Made by a program: the position numbers and the translations under genes. Shown in pieces: positions 10,560 to 21,209 of a stretch of DNA of 64,000 nucleotides (the stretch's first letter is position 1; every line of letters begins with the position of its first letter). The notes under the pieces are model-generated. The model was not told the DNA's origin and did not search any database. It worked only from the letters and a program-made list of their open reading frames with translations. This DNA is from Monodelphis domestica. Taxonomy: Eukaryota; Chordata; Mammalia; Didelphimorphia; Didelphidae. The stretch lies in contig NC_077227.1 of assembly GCF_027887165.1 (NCBI RefSeq), forward strand, positions 85,623,735 to 85,687,734, in the 5' to 3' direction.

Positions 10560-11290
10560 ATCAACCACCTTCCAGACAACCACAAAAGAACAAAAATACC
10601 TCAAAATGAATATTAGAGCAGTAGAACCAACGTAAGAAGGGATGTATCAGTGTTCAAGCCTAGGACAGTGTGGAAAGGCAAAGAGGATATATCTCACTGC
10701 TGTATAAGGAGAGAGTGCTAAACAAGTCTAAGCAGAATTTGGACATGGTAACAGTGCAAAGGGAAAAAGCACAACTGATTTGGTTTAGCCAGCAGGGTAA
10801 GAAAGGAAACCAAAGCAATACAGAACAAGCCACAGTGGGAGGAAAGTGGCCGTGCACAATCTACCTGGAACAGAGGCTGAATGCAACCCAGTGCAGGAGA
10901 ATTCAGCCTAATAAGATCCAGCCTCAGTGGAACTGGGCACAACCCAACTTGAACTAACTGAACCAAATAGCTACAAACCCCCACATATTAACTCCTCTGA
11001 AGAGTACTCACTCCAAGAGGGGGACAGTTGAGCTAATCCCAGGCAACATACAAGCAATGGACAGTATACCTACCCTCCACCTCCTGAACTAAGTTAAGTT
11101 TTAGCCTAATTAAAAATTAAAACAAAATTAAGGAGAAAATAACCTTAAAATAAGCAAAAAAATAAATTAAAAAGTCTGATGCAAGAAAAATATTTTAACA
11201 TGAAAAATGACCCCAAAATTGCCAAAAATACAAGCTCAGAAGAGGTCAGCAATACAAAAATGAAAAGATAGAAAAGAAAGAAAAGCAAAT
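10560..11290. other. Unassigned insert within the old L1
   Basis: Purine-rich, adenine-heavy sequence between two ORF2 pieces. It contains a 95-residue plus-strand frame (10670-10957) with no recognisable domain. It may be a 5' UTR/ORF1 start of another LINE, but I cannot prove it. Confidence 0.35.
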
Positions 11291-11319
11291 AATCCCCCTC
11301 CTGAAGCTGACAAGCAGTT

Positions 11320-11770
11320 CCACTGGGTTATACATGTATCATTGTTCAAAACATATTTCTATGTTATACATATTTGCAGTAGTAGATCCTTAAACATCAA
11401 AAGCCCAATTATATCTCTATCACACTATGTGATCAATCATATGTTTTTCTTCTGCATTTCTGCTCCCACAATTCTTTCTCTGGATGTGGATAGCATTCTT
11501 TCTCATATATCCTTCTGAATTGTCCTGGATCATTGCATTGCTGCTGGTAGAAAAGCCTATTACATTTGATTGTGCCATAATGTACCAGTCTCTGTGTACA
11601 ATGTTCTCCTGGTTCTGATCCTTTCACTCTGCATCAATTCCTGGAGGTCATTCCAGTTCACATGGAATTCCTCCAGTTAATTATTCTTTTCTGCACAATA
11701 ATATTCCATCACCATCATATACCACAATTTATCTAGCCATTCCCCAATCAATGGGCACCCCCCCATTTTT
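11320..11770 (-). mobile_element. L1 3' UTR fragment, minus strand
   Basis: Contains the reverse of the L1 3' region seen at 27330-27780: GTGTACAATGTTCTCCTGGT, CACTCTGCATCAATTCCTGG, CCACAATTTATCTAGCCATT and CCCCAATCAATGGGCACCC. It interrupts the plus-strand ORF2 relic, so it is the younger of the two. Confidence 0.75.
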
Positions 11771-11779
11771 CATTCCCAA

Positions 11780-12288
11780 AAAAATTAAGAAAAATAGATG
11801 AGATAAATAGAACTTTAGAAAAGTTAGATATGATAGATCTCTGGATAAAATTGAATGGAAATAAAAACAAATATATCATTTCCTCAGTAGTAAATCATAC
11901 CTAAAAAACTGTCAATAGATTAGGGCATAAAAACCTTACAATCAAATTTTAAAAAAAGCAGAAATAATAAGTTCATCCCTTTCAGATTGTAATGCAAGGG
12001 ACCATAGAAAGACAAATAACTAATTGGAAAGTAAATGTTATAATTCTAAAGAATCGGTGGGTCAAAGAATAATCATACAATCAATAATTTCATTAAATGA
12101 GACAATATATCAAAATGAGTCCTACCAAATCAATTTTTTTGACACAAATATGATTCTGATACCTGAATCAGGAAGGGCAAAAACAGAGAAAGAGAACTAT
12201 AGACCAATTTCTTTAAATAATATTACTACAAAATTTTTAAATAAAATCCTAGCAAGGAGATTATAGAAATATATCACAAGGATGGTAC
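11780..12288 (+). pseudogene. L1 ORF2 remnant: endonuclease end and reverse-transcriptase start
   Basis: Shows INRTLEKLDMIDLWIKLNGN and ..RLGHKN.., aligning with [19 protein letters not shown] and LGHRNMALK of the young L1. Then [20 protein letters not shown] and [18 protein letters not shown] follow, the start of the reverse-transcriptase domain. Part of the region between the two domains is missing. The frame at 12024-12266 is the longest uninterrupted piece. Confidence 0.85.
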
Positions 12289-12293
12289 ACTAT

Positions 12294-12438
12294 ATAAACG
12301 CCAAAACTGTATGGATAATTTTAGTGTTTTGACTTAAAATCTAAATAAGTGGCACCATGGGAAATCCCCAAATATGAAAATACCCAAATCAGCTGCATAG
12401 ATTTATGGAGATTTTAATTAATATAAATGAAGGAATTA

Positions 12439-12516
<78 letters not shown>

Positions 12517-13270
12517 CAGAGAGACAGAGAGAGACAGAGAGAGAGAGAGAATTAATCTAAACTGCTCTGGCTCAGTCTGAGACAAGTAGTAGTTAAAGGC
12601 CTTGGCCAAAGTGGCCTCCCTGAGTCTAAGAGAAAGAGGAGTCAGTCTTATTACTCACCACGAGACCTTCGCCAAACTGGGTTCCAGTCCTCCACTCAAC
12701 TCAATTTCCTGAACTCAGTTCAGAATCTAACTGAATTCCAAACTGAACTCAATTCTTTCAACTGGCTTTTTTACCCCTCCCTTTTAAAGAATTTTTCTCT
12801 TATGTCACCTCCCCTAAATTTTCACATCTACCAATCACAATAGATGCTTTTTTCCAGGACTGCCCATTCTTAGTTCTCACCTTCTTTGGTTCTCACCTTC
12901 TCTGGTTAGATTATATCTTCTGAGTACTTCACACCTCTTTGTTAAGCTTGCCTTTTGTAAGATACTTGACCTTTTTAGGTACTAATTTAACTTTTACAGG
13001 TACTTAACACCTTTTTGTATTAGATCTAAAAATAGACTTAGGTTAAGGTTCTACCTTTACTGTAAGGTATGAGTTAGGGACTTTCATTGTTCAATCAGGA
13101 GTTTACAACTTTATCTTCCCCTGAGGCACTGTCTGAGTAGGGTGGAGTAATTTTAAAAGTTCCCAATACATTCCTGATTCTTGTTAGACCAAATATCTCC
13201 ATTGTTACAATAAGGGAATAGCTAAACCAAATCTTCTAAAGTATAGTCTGAGTAGTTTTTAAGATTCACA
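12294..13270 (-). mobile_element. LTR-like element, solo (copy 2), inside the old L1
   Basis: Shares long blocks with 3192-4031 (CTAAATTTTCACATCTACCA, ATCAGGAGTTTACAACTTTA, GGGTGGAGTAATTT). Flanked by ACTAT at 12289-12293 and 13271-13275. Removing the element rejoins L1 sequence as ..GGTACACTATGACTAGG... The shared repeat itself starts at 12308, so 14 bases next to the left ACTAT are unexplained. It carries a (GA)n expansion and a block unlike copy 1 in its left third. Probably a solo LTR of an old marsupial endogenous retrovirus. Confidence 0.65.
12441..12550 (+). repeat. (GA)n microsatellite within the LTR-like element
   Basis: About 110 bases of GA with some GACA interruptions at the right. 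It sits where the sister element at 3192-4031 has only a short purine tract (AAGGAGAAGGAGAGAAGAGG). Confidence 0.95.
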
Positions 13271-13328
13271 ACTATGACTAGGTTAGATTTATAAAAGCTG
13301 GTTCAGTATTAGGAATGCTATCAGCATA

Positions 13329-13938
13329 TGTAGCAGTCCACTCCTAACTAGGGGCAAGGGGAAAACAGTATGTGCAGATTGCTCAGTCTTGGGCATGCTC
13401 AGTAGTGCTCATGGCTAGGAAGGCCTCTGACCCTTGACCCCAGCTTCTCCCAGGTTAGGCGGGAAAACAGGTTTCTTTGTTCTCACCTGGTCAAGAGAAA
13501 CCACACCTATGCCTTGTCATTAACCAATGAGAATCATCCCTAAGTACTGTGTATATTTGCATATCAAAAACTATATCTAGCCCAGCAGGCTCCGCCTTCG
13601 CTCTCTCTGCTCTCTGCTCTCTGCTCTCTGCGCTCCTTCTCTTTCAGGCTACCTGATGGCTGTCCTTGCAGGAGCTTGGCCTCTGGCCAAGCTCCATCTT
13701 TAATCTTTCTCTATTCACCTCTCTGACCTGCGTGGTATGGATCTCAGGACTGGAATAGCCTACTGAATTGGTCCTTTGATCAGAGCTTAGCTGTGGCTCA
13801 TTGATAATTAATAAAGACTCATCCTGAACACCTCATATCTCTACTAGGACTCCGTCACTTCCCTCGTGGTATCAAAACTTCTATCCTGTCTCTATCTTCC
13901 TACCTTGTGGCTTCTCTCACCCCTCTGAGAGAGCTACA
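13329..13938 (+). mobile_element. Solo LTR with 5-bp target duplication
   Basis: Begins TGTAGCAGTCCAC and ends GAGAGAGCTACA, so the ends are perfect six-base inverted repeats (TGTAGC/GCTACA). Flanked by GCATA at 13324-13328 and 13939-13943. Promoter-like parts are visible: CCAATGAG near 13534, an octamer ATTTGCAT near 13556, and AATAAA near 13810. The ends and single-LTR structure indicate recombination between two LTRs of a provirus that sat inside the L1. It looks younger than the neighbouring LTR-like element. Confidence 0.88.
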
Positions 13939-13943
13939 GCATA

Positions 13944-14825
13944 ATTGATCATATCAATAACAAAACCAAAAAAAATTATTATCTCAATAGATGCAGAAAA
14001 ATGTTTTGATAAAATACAATACCTAGTCCCATTAAATACACTGTAGAGCATAAGAATGAAGGAAAGATTCCTTAAAACAATACATAGCCTCTATCCAAAA
14101 CCAAGCATTATTTGTAATGAACCTCCCCTGCAAGACCAGAGGTGAAATAAGGTTGTCCATTATCACCAGTATCATTTGTTATTTTACTAGAAATGTTAGT
14201 CATAGCAGTAAGAGAAGAAAAAAGAAATTGAAGGAATTTGAATAGGCAATGGGGAAACGTTATCCCTTTGCAGATAATATGATAATACACTTAAAGAATA
14301 CTAGAGAATAAACTAAAAATCTAGTTGAAATAATTAATAAATTTGGCAAAGTTGTAATATACAAAAAACTCACTTAAAGCATTAGTATTTCTATATATTA
14401 CCAACAAAATAATGCATCAAGAGATAGAAAGAAAAATTCCATTAAAAACAACCCTAGACAATAAAAAGAATCCCTGAGAGTCTATCTGCCAAAAAACAAC
14501 AAAAAAAAAAAAACTCAAGAACTACCTGAACACAATTACAAAACATTTTCATACAAATAAAGTCAGACCTAAACAATTGGAAAAAACCAATTAAGAACAT
14601 GATATAGAGTAGTAAATGACCATACTAACCTAATTTTTAATAAACTAAAGATTCCAGTCGTGGGGACCAGAATTCACTATTGGAACAAAAACGGTTGGGA
14701 AACTGGACAATGGTATAACAGAAACTAGAAGTAGACCAACATTTCACATTATTTAGACATAAAGGGTGAGCAAATTAGGGACCATGGAATAGTTTACCTA
14801 TCAGATCTATGGAAAAAGTAAGAAT
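13944..14825 (+). pseudogene. L1 ORF2 remnant: reverse-transcriptase core to C-terminal part
   Basis: Starts with L1 nucleotides resumed after the solo LTR (ATTGATCATATCAATAAC, ATCTCAATAGATGCAGAAAA encoding ISIDAEK). It continues through GCPLSPVSFVILLEM and a FADNMI block equivalent to the FADD catalytic motif, where the second aspartate is asparagine. The C-terminal part near 14690-14810 reads NWTMV..K.EVDQHFTLF. Stops and frame changes are numerous. It is joined directly to 3' UTR sequence at about 14826, so the very end of ORF2 is deleted. Confidence 0.8.
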
Positions 14826-15060
14826 TTATGCTCTACTTCCAGAGAAATAACTGATGGAGTATGAATGAAGATTGAAGCATATTATTTTTCATTTTATTTT
14901 CTTTGTGTGGGTTTGTTTTTATTCTTGTTTTATGTAAGTCTTCTTTTGCAACATGACTGATATGGATATCTGATTTGCATGATCATGCATGTATAACTTA
15001 TATCAAATTGCTTGCTGCAGTCTCGAGAAGGTGGAAGTTGTCACAGGGAAGTTAAACAGA
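14826..15060 (+). repeat. L1 3' UTR
   Basis: ACTTCCAGAGAAATAACTGA, GATTGAAGCATATTATTTTT, TTTTGCAACATGACTGATAT and CTTATATCAAATTGCTTGCT parallel the L1 3' UTR at 27540-27720. It is followed by the CTAA/TG microsatellites. Confidence 0.75.
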
Positions 15061-15069
15061 AGGGATCAC

Positions 15070-15070
<1 letters not shown>

Positions 15071-15143
<73 letters not shown>
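15071..15143 (+). repeat. (CTAA)n followed by (TG)n
   Basis: About ten ACTA/CTAA units (15071-15109) pass through ATATG into about 16 TG units. The frame starting at 15115 is opened by the TG run and is not a gene. Confidence 0.95.
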
Positions 15144-15146
<3 letters not shown>

Positions 15147-15539
15147 ATTAGCTAAAGGGAAAAGGGGATGGAAGGGGATCAGGAACCCCCAAATTCTTGC
15201 TATAGAATTCCCTACTAAAGAACTTCAGGTTGTTACAGGTGACACAATATGCCTTAAAATTATATTCATGAAGTTCAAAACCAAAGTTGTTTTCTTCCAG
15301 AGACTGAGTTCGCATATCATTTTTAATTTCAGAGCATTCTGTTGTGACTGATTTGTTTTTGTTTCAATTTGCACTCTTGGAGTTCTCATGTATAGTTTTC
15401 TTGGTCCTGTATACTTCATTGTATATCAATTCAGGCCTTCTCATGCTTCTTTCTATTTCATATCCAATTTTTATAGTTTAGTAATATTCTATTATATTCA
15501 TGTCTCCCAACTTTTTATTAAAGGAAAGAAAGAGGAAAA

Positions 15540-15775
15540 ACTTTTATTAATCATCTATTCTGTGCAAGGCACTGTGCTAAATACTTTAAAATATTAAACC
15601 ATTTGATCCACACAGTAACCCTAGGAGGTAGTATGACCCCTTTTTCCTAGTTGATGAAACTGACATTAAGGGAATTGCCTAGGGCTACCCACATAGTAAG
15701 TAACTGGTACTAGATTTGAACTCAGCTCTTCCTGATTCCAGGCTCAATGTTTGATTCACTTGACCACCTCAGCCT
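15540..15775 (-). repeat. MIR SINE
   Basis: Reverse order of MIR blocks: CAAGGCACTGTGCTAAATAC, CACAGTAACCCTAGGAGGTA, GTTGATGAAACTGACATTAA, GATTTGAACTCAGCTCTTCC. Near full length. Confidence 0.8.
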
Positions 15776-15926
15776 CTGAGCTTCAAAGTAAGATGGGTAG
15801 GTGTTATTCTAGATTGGAAGTACCCTTTGTGTTTTCCATTTTTACCTGAAATAACGCTACATAGTCTCTGACTCTTATGGTTGTTCATTTTGACTGTCAG
15901 TATGGAAGAAGACACAAAAGCCAAAA

Positions 15927-15927
15927 T

Positions 15928-15980
<53 letters not shown>
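15927..15980 (+). repeat. (GATA)n microsatellite
   Basis: About 13 perfect GATA units. On the minus strand it encodes the SIYL/YLSI repeats that create two overlapping false frames. Confidence 0.97.
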
Positions 15981-15981
<1 letters not shown>

Positions 15982-16224
15982 TTTTCTCCCCTTTTCTGTT
16001 AGAGAAGGAAATCTTGCCAAGTTTAGCCTTGGCTGTCTGCCAGTGATAGCCTCTTCCAATTATATGCACTCCTGGCTCAGGTCAGAAATGGGCAGGTTCT
16101 GTGTGGGAGGACAGCTCCCAAAAGGGAGAAGAAAGCCCATCTTAGCTTAGTCATAATCAGCTTCCTGTTTGCTATTCTTCGGAAGAAAAAAAAAAGCTGG
16201 AAGTCAGGTAGGGAACAATGTATT

Positions 16225-16340
16225 TATAAACTACTTGAAAGCAAGGGTTATATTATGCTTCTTTTGTATCCCCTAAAGGGCCTTTTGCAATACTGAACAA
16301 ACAATAGATACTCCATAAATCTTTCATATATTGAATTGAA
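16225..16340 (+). repeat. L2-type 3' tail
   Basis: AAACTACTTGAAAGCAAGGG, TTTTGTATCCCCTAAAGGGC and ACTCCATAAATCTTTCATAT follow the L2 3' end order, ending at ATTGAATTG. Confidence 0.6.
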
Positions 16341-16369
16341 ACAACTTGGGTTTCTTTGTCATGGTGTAA

Positions 16370-16550
16370 TGACTTGAGTTTCAGTGTCATAAAGTCATGA
16401 TCAGACCTGGGTTCAGTTTTTAGTTGTGTGACTTTGGACAAGTCTATTTTTTGGAACTTGAACTTCCACACCTATAAAACGGAGATAATACTACCATTCT
16501 CTTATCTCACGGAGCTATGTAAACTATAAACTGCTATGTGAATTTGAACA
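16370..16550 (+). repeat. MIR SINE
   Basis: CAGACCTGGGTTCAGTTTTT, TAGTTGTGTGACTTTGGACA and CGGAGATAATACTACCATTC give the MIR core and 3' part. Confidence 0.7.
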
Positions 16551-16559
16551 ATTTTTTTC

Positions 16560-17160
16560 TTCTCTGTTCTGCAAGTAATAGAGAATGAAAGTATAAAGAC
16601 TCTGCTTCTATCAGATATGGGCAACAAACACAGTCTGAAAAAGGTTGGCCTGAATCTCTTGCTGAGCACACTGATTGCCTCAACCATCATTTCAAGTGCT
16701 AACTCTGTGGTTGCTATGACAACAAAATGGCTGCAACTCAGCTGCAGTGATTCACAGATTACACAATTCCTTCCAGGGAAACAAAAGCATTACTTTTGAG
16801 GACAGCAGCATTATTTTGGGTAACATCTCTCAAAGCAACCTATTACTACTACAGTGATTCACGTAAGTGCTCCTAATGAACAGAGATTATACTGTTTGGA
16901 TTCACAAGCAAAATGCATGAAAGACATTCCTAATTTGTTAATTAACATTTTCTCCAAACATCAAAGAAAAACATTCAATAAGAAGAGAGGTAGCATTTTG
17001 ATTATAACTGCAGACTCATTAGACACTAGAAGTAAAGATTTCCTTAGACATAAGTTCAGAAACAATGTCAGAGAAATAGCTCAACACCAAGTAAGGAAAT
17101 GAAATTATTAATTATTGACAAAGTAAGGAATGGAGAATGACTAAATGAATAAAATAAATA
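16560..17160. other. Unique-looking sequence with an X-box-like palindrome
   Basis: No repeat recognised. Contains GTTGCTATGACAAC at 16710-16723, close to the RFX X-box consensus GTTGCCATGGCAAC, and a CAGCTGCAG block at 16740. Two short plus-strand frames (16617-16799, 16854-17102) show no domain. It could be a regulatory element, but that is inference only. Confidence 0.35.
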
Positions 17161-17399
17161 AAATTTTGGAAGATTGCGCCCATTTTATTGGGGTTCCGAT
17201 ATTTTAGTCTTTCTAAACAGGAACTGAAGAGTTATTCTAGAACCCTTCTTTTGAAGTTCCTTTAATAAAACCAGATGTTCTTTTAAGTGCACATCCCAGA
17301 ACATCTCGTTACACTATTCAACAGGACAATTATATCTGAGAAAGGAAATGTAGCCCCAGAATAGCAAAAGTTGTCTTTGACTCAGCCTCCATTCATTTT

Positions 17400-17720
17400 A
17401 TATACTTCGTCCATCACTGAGTCCTGACAATTCTTTTTAAAGGTTGACTATATCCATTCCATTTTCCCCATTCTTATTACAACATCTTTGTGTGTCACTT
17501 CATACTTGAATAGCTCTCATAGCCTTCTGCCTGCAATTTCTTCCTGCTCCAATCCATATCAAACATCACTTCCAGATTAATTATATTAAAAGACTATATT
17601 CATTGTGCTACTTCTTACTTGTTCCCAAACCTGCCTTACTTCCCCATTATCTCTATGATACATACTTTGAATTCTTCATCCTACTAATCAGTACTCTCCA
17701 TTTTGCAGCCCTGTTTACTA
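17400..17720 (+). repeat. Possible L2-family 3' UTR, strongly decayed
   Basis: Pyrimidine-rich text with phrases such as CCTGCAATTTCTTCCTGCTC and CAAACCTGCCTTACTTCCCC that resemble L2 3' UTR. The match is weak. Confidence 0.35.
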
Positions 17721-19230
17721 ATTCAACTTTACTGATGTTCAGAATGAATCATCTGTTCTGGTGGGAATAGTGAGGATGATCTTGATGGCCTGTGCCTTAC
17801 ACATCATAGGTGTTTACAATCTATTTCAGGTTTAAGGTATAGTCATTAACCACTCGAAATCAGAACTCATAACCCTAATTGATATAGTTAGCTTTATAAT
17901 TAATAAAGAGGGCAAAATTAGTTGAGAGTAAAGATATTTAATTATATAACATATTAAGAAAAATGTTAATAAAATATTTTCCCATAGACCCAGGAAACAG
18001 TCATACATAGATGTATACCATTGGTCAGTATAACCCCCACACACACATATACAGTTTCACTTCTTCCATGAAGATTCACATGATTCATACCAGGTTCTCA
18101 TTTCTCAAGACCTTTATAGAACTACTTATCTCTGCATCTCACTTTGGCACCTACCCATTCTCCATCCTACATAGCTACCAAACTGTTCCATGTGCATTCG
18201 ATGTAATTTTAAAGTTTGTAAGGGCAATTAGGTACTCAATAAATTGATTTTAATTGAATTAAAAATCAAAGTTGCTGTGATTTTTTTCCCACCACTGGTA
18301 TATTGCTTTTTATAGATGAACTTAAAAAATGTTTTAAGTTTCTATCCTACTATCAGTCAACTACTCAGTTCAATACACAATTCAACTCACAAATCATTCA
18401 GATGGGTAATAATAGTGCATAAATGTGCATCTCAATAGTCATATAGCTTTAGTTTTTCCATAGATTCCTAATACTAGAGAGAGACAAAGATATGAATACA
18501 TAGATATAGATATCAAAATCAATAGTAGAAAAGCTTTTCTGTGACACAATGGAAACAAAAAAGAAGGGTATTCCCTAATTATTTCATAAGTAATCAATAC
18601 AAAGTATGAATTTAAATATAAAGAGACCCCACCTTAGTCAAAAATATCTTTTTCCACTATGTAGACTATCCATTCTTTCTTGAAATTCCAGTATCAGAGC
18701 TTCCTTTTATTGGTTTAAAGGGAGTGTTATTTCTCTTCTTATCAAACTTTAAAATTATCTAGAGAACTCTTCAAAGGTAAGCTATAACAGTTTAGTATAA
18801 ATTAATTTACCATATTCTTTTTCACAATCACACCCAGATGAATCCAGGTTGATATGGGGAGGCTGCAGGGTATGATAGATAGGGCCAGGGGTGTCCTGAC
18901 ACAGCATCTATGACCCTGACACAACTTCCTTCCCTTTGTACAACCTGAATGGCTCCAGCTTCCCTGATGCAGCTTCCTGGTTTAGGAGCATAAAAAATCC
19001 CAGTCACATATAGTTGTGACTTCTCAGACTTGCTATGTTCCTGGGACCACATGAGTTCCTAACCTAAGTGTCCCTCAATATCTACCCAACTGGAAAAAAT
19101 TCCCCAATCATAAGATAAAAGGATTGGAAGGCTACCGCTAGTGTGAGGTGGTCATAATGGGTACAGTCAAGTGCAATACTGACCTATTCCTATCCCTACA
19201 GAAAGCCATAATCTCCAGGCATCTTAAAAC
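17720..19230. other. No recognisable element
   Basis: AT-rich sequence without a supportable gene or repeat. Frames of 60-78 residues here lack any motif. Confidence 0.45.
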
Positions 19231-19241
19231 CCATCTGGCTG

Positions 19242-19444
19242 GGAGCAGCTGGGTAGCTCAGTGGATTGAGAGCCAGGCCTAGAGACAAGAGTTTCTAGGT
19301 TCAAATCTGGCCTCAGCCACTTCCTAGCTGTGTGACCCTGGGCAAGTCACTTGACACCCATTGCCTAGCCCTTACCACTCTTCTGCCTTGGAGCCAATAC
19401 ACAGTATTGACTCCAAGACGGAAGGTAAGGGTTTAAAAAAAAAA
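19242..19444 (+). mobile_element. Marsupial tRNA-derived SINE with target duplication
   Basis: Best-preserved copy in the window: GGAGCAGCTGGGTAGCTCAG head, TAGGTTCAAATCTGGCCTCA B-box region, CTAGCTGTGTGACCCTGGGC, CTTCTGCCTTGGAGCCAATA, GACGGAAGGTAAGGG and an A tail. Flanked by ATCTGGCTG at 19233-19241 and 19445-19453. Confidence 0.95.
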
Positions 19445-19453
19445 ATCTGGCTG

Positions 19454-20050
19454 CAGGTAGCCAGGCCATCTGTAGGAGGAGACTTCTCATTAAAGCTGCA
19501 AATAGTTCAGTCATTCTTAATATCTGTTAGAGGGTCCTCAACGGCAGAGAGAGGAATAGCTTATCCTCTCTAGAGGAGGAAAATAGATATGCCGAGAATA
19601 TTCCTTTATGTAAAAATATAGGGATTTATAGGTACAGGAGAGAGGATAGAGGTGGGTGCCAGGGATATATAACTTTACAAAAGTCAAGGGGCTCAAGATT
19701 TCTAATACCTCATAGCATAGTATTAATTCTGACATTTATTCAGAATAGCTCAGTCTCAAGTCTTTTATGGGACAGTCTTAGAATGGGCAGTACTAAGAAA
19801 AAAAGAGAGCAGAAACAACAAAACCAAGACAAAACTACAAAGGAATACAAAAGTCAGAAGTCCTAAGCCTTTCTTTTCTCCTTCAGAAGGACTAAGTTTC
19901 AAAATCTCAATTTGCTCCATATGAAAGGCAACACCACATATTTGAGGCTTACAAAGGGTCTCCTAATGCAAAATGGTGCTGTTAGATGGAGAACATCAAA
20001 TCCTTAGCACAAAAGGTGATACCTCCAGTATAGCTGAAGATTTCTTTTCT
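19454..20050. other. No recognisable element
   Basis: Purine-rich, no repeat family or coding signal recognised. Confidence 0.4.
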
Positions 20051-20054
20051 TGGT

Positions 20055-20130
20055 AGGTTTCTCATGTATAAAATGAAGTGATTGGCCTAATTGTCTTTTT
20101 TGTTGTCTGATATTCCAAGACTCTGTGACT
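20055..20130 (+). repeat. MIR-family 3' fragment
   Basis: TTCTCATGTATAAAATGAAG, TGATTGGCCTAATTG and ATTCCAAGACTCTGTGAC match the 3' part of the marsupial MIR subtype. Confidence 0.5.
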
Positions 20131-20379
20131 ACCTCCAAGGATGGCCTTCTGATATTCTTTGCTAGCAAATAAAAGATAAATTATAATAAATTATTTTATA
20201 TAAGGATGAATAGGGAATTTGAGGATGGGTAAATATTTCCAGTGGCATGCTTTCTAATAAAGCTTCCTTCAATCATACTACTAAGTGGTAGCCTTAAAAC
20301 AAAGTGAAAAACAAGCAAAAAAATCAAGATTTGTGTCTAAGACCTAGTCATCAAAAAAATAATATGCAAATAGTTTTTC

Positions 20380-20590
20380 AAGGGTTTCAAAATACCCTCT
20401 TGCTAATATCTCTACAAGATAGATCATTAACTGATTATTATCTTACTTTTTAAAATTGGGAATCTAAATCTCAGGAAGGCTGTATGACTTATCTAGGGCT
20501 ACATAGCTAGTAATGAGTAGAGACACAAGTTGAAGCTAGCTCTTCCATCTTTGATACCAGAGCTCATTCCACTGTCTTTTTGGCTCTGAA
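20380..20590 (-). repeat. MIR SINE
   Basis: AGGGCTACATAGCTAGTAAT, GAAGCTAGCTCTTCCATCTT and CAGAGCTCATTCCACTGTCT are the reverse MIR core and head. Confidence 0.7.
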
Positions 20591-20599
20591 GTTGCTTAC

Positions 20600-21205
20600 A
20601 GTTCAGGTTAATGAGGGGGTGGTAACTGGATCTATAAGATTCTTTTATGATTTCTTTCTAGCTTTTTCTCCCTAGTATTAATGAGTTATTCTTGGAAGAC
20701 AATTTTTTCTAACAATTTTTAGAGAAATGGACAGGAAGTATAGCTGCCTTAGAGTGATGAAGAAAAGAGGAAATAAACAAGCTATGGTTTCCTTTAATTA
20801 GGACATGCCTTTACTTCTACTTTTCATGCTGGCCTTTGTGCTACAGGCTCTAATATACCACCAGGCAAATCAGCAAAGGAAGAAAAGTTAAAAAAAAAAA
20901 GAATAACATTTCCTTTCCTTAGCAAGAAACTTTAATGAGCTCCCTTAGTTCAGGCTGACAATAGATAGATATAGTGGACAAAAGGGCACATTAGGTGATT
21001 TCCCTTCACTTTCACTTCTAAAGTATTCTTTAGAACTGGTTTTGTTTTGCTTTGTTGTTTTTTTTTTTAAATTTTAAAAATAGAGTAATTGAGTAGTGGA
21101 ACAAATTAACAACACAACATACAGAAACAAAGGCATCTAGTACCTAGCATTAAACACATATTCTAAGGGTAGGAATAGATAATTCTCAAGGGAATGAATC
21201 TAGGC
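20600..21205. other. No recognisable element
   Basis: Mixed AT-rich sequence with an A-run near 20890 and a T-run near 21060. No gene or repeat supported. Confidence 0.4.
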
Positions 21206-21209
21206 TGTC

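Larger units (their letters stand above)
8770..15060 (+). mobile_element. Old L1 LINE relic expanded by nested insertions
   Basis: Pieces of one plus-strand L1 appear in the correct order: ORF1 C-terminal half, inter-ORF spacer, ORF2 endonuclease start, endonuclease end and reverse-transcriptase start, more reverse transcriptase, then 3' UTR. Between them lie two LTR elements, a minus-strand L1 3' UTR fragment and two unassigned inserts (about 9465-9785 and 10560-11290). That all pieces belong to a single L1 is inference from order, strand and similar decay. The two LTR target sites both rejoin to plausible L1 sequence, which supports continuity. Confidence 0.7.

Noticed and set aside
3192-13270. 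A single 10-kb provirus bounded by the two LTR-like copies
   Set aside because: The intervening DNA consists of MIR, L2, SINE and L1 sequence with no retroviral genes, and copy 2 has its own ACTAT flanks inside an L1.
15071-15143. CRISPR-like array
   Set aside because: The tandem units are 2-4 base microsatellites without spacers; the genome is mammalian.
15769-16069. Minus-strand frames with SIYL repeats
   Set aside because: Produced by the (GATA)n microsatellite and a reversed MIR edge.
19242-19444. tRNA genes in the SINE heads
   Set aside because: The A/B-box-like heads are parts of SINEs with downstream bodies and A tails, and no cloverleaf with a full acceptor stem is evident.
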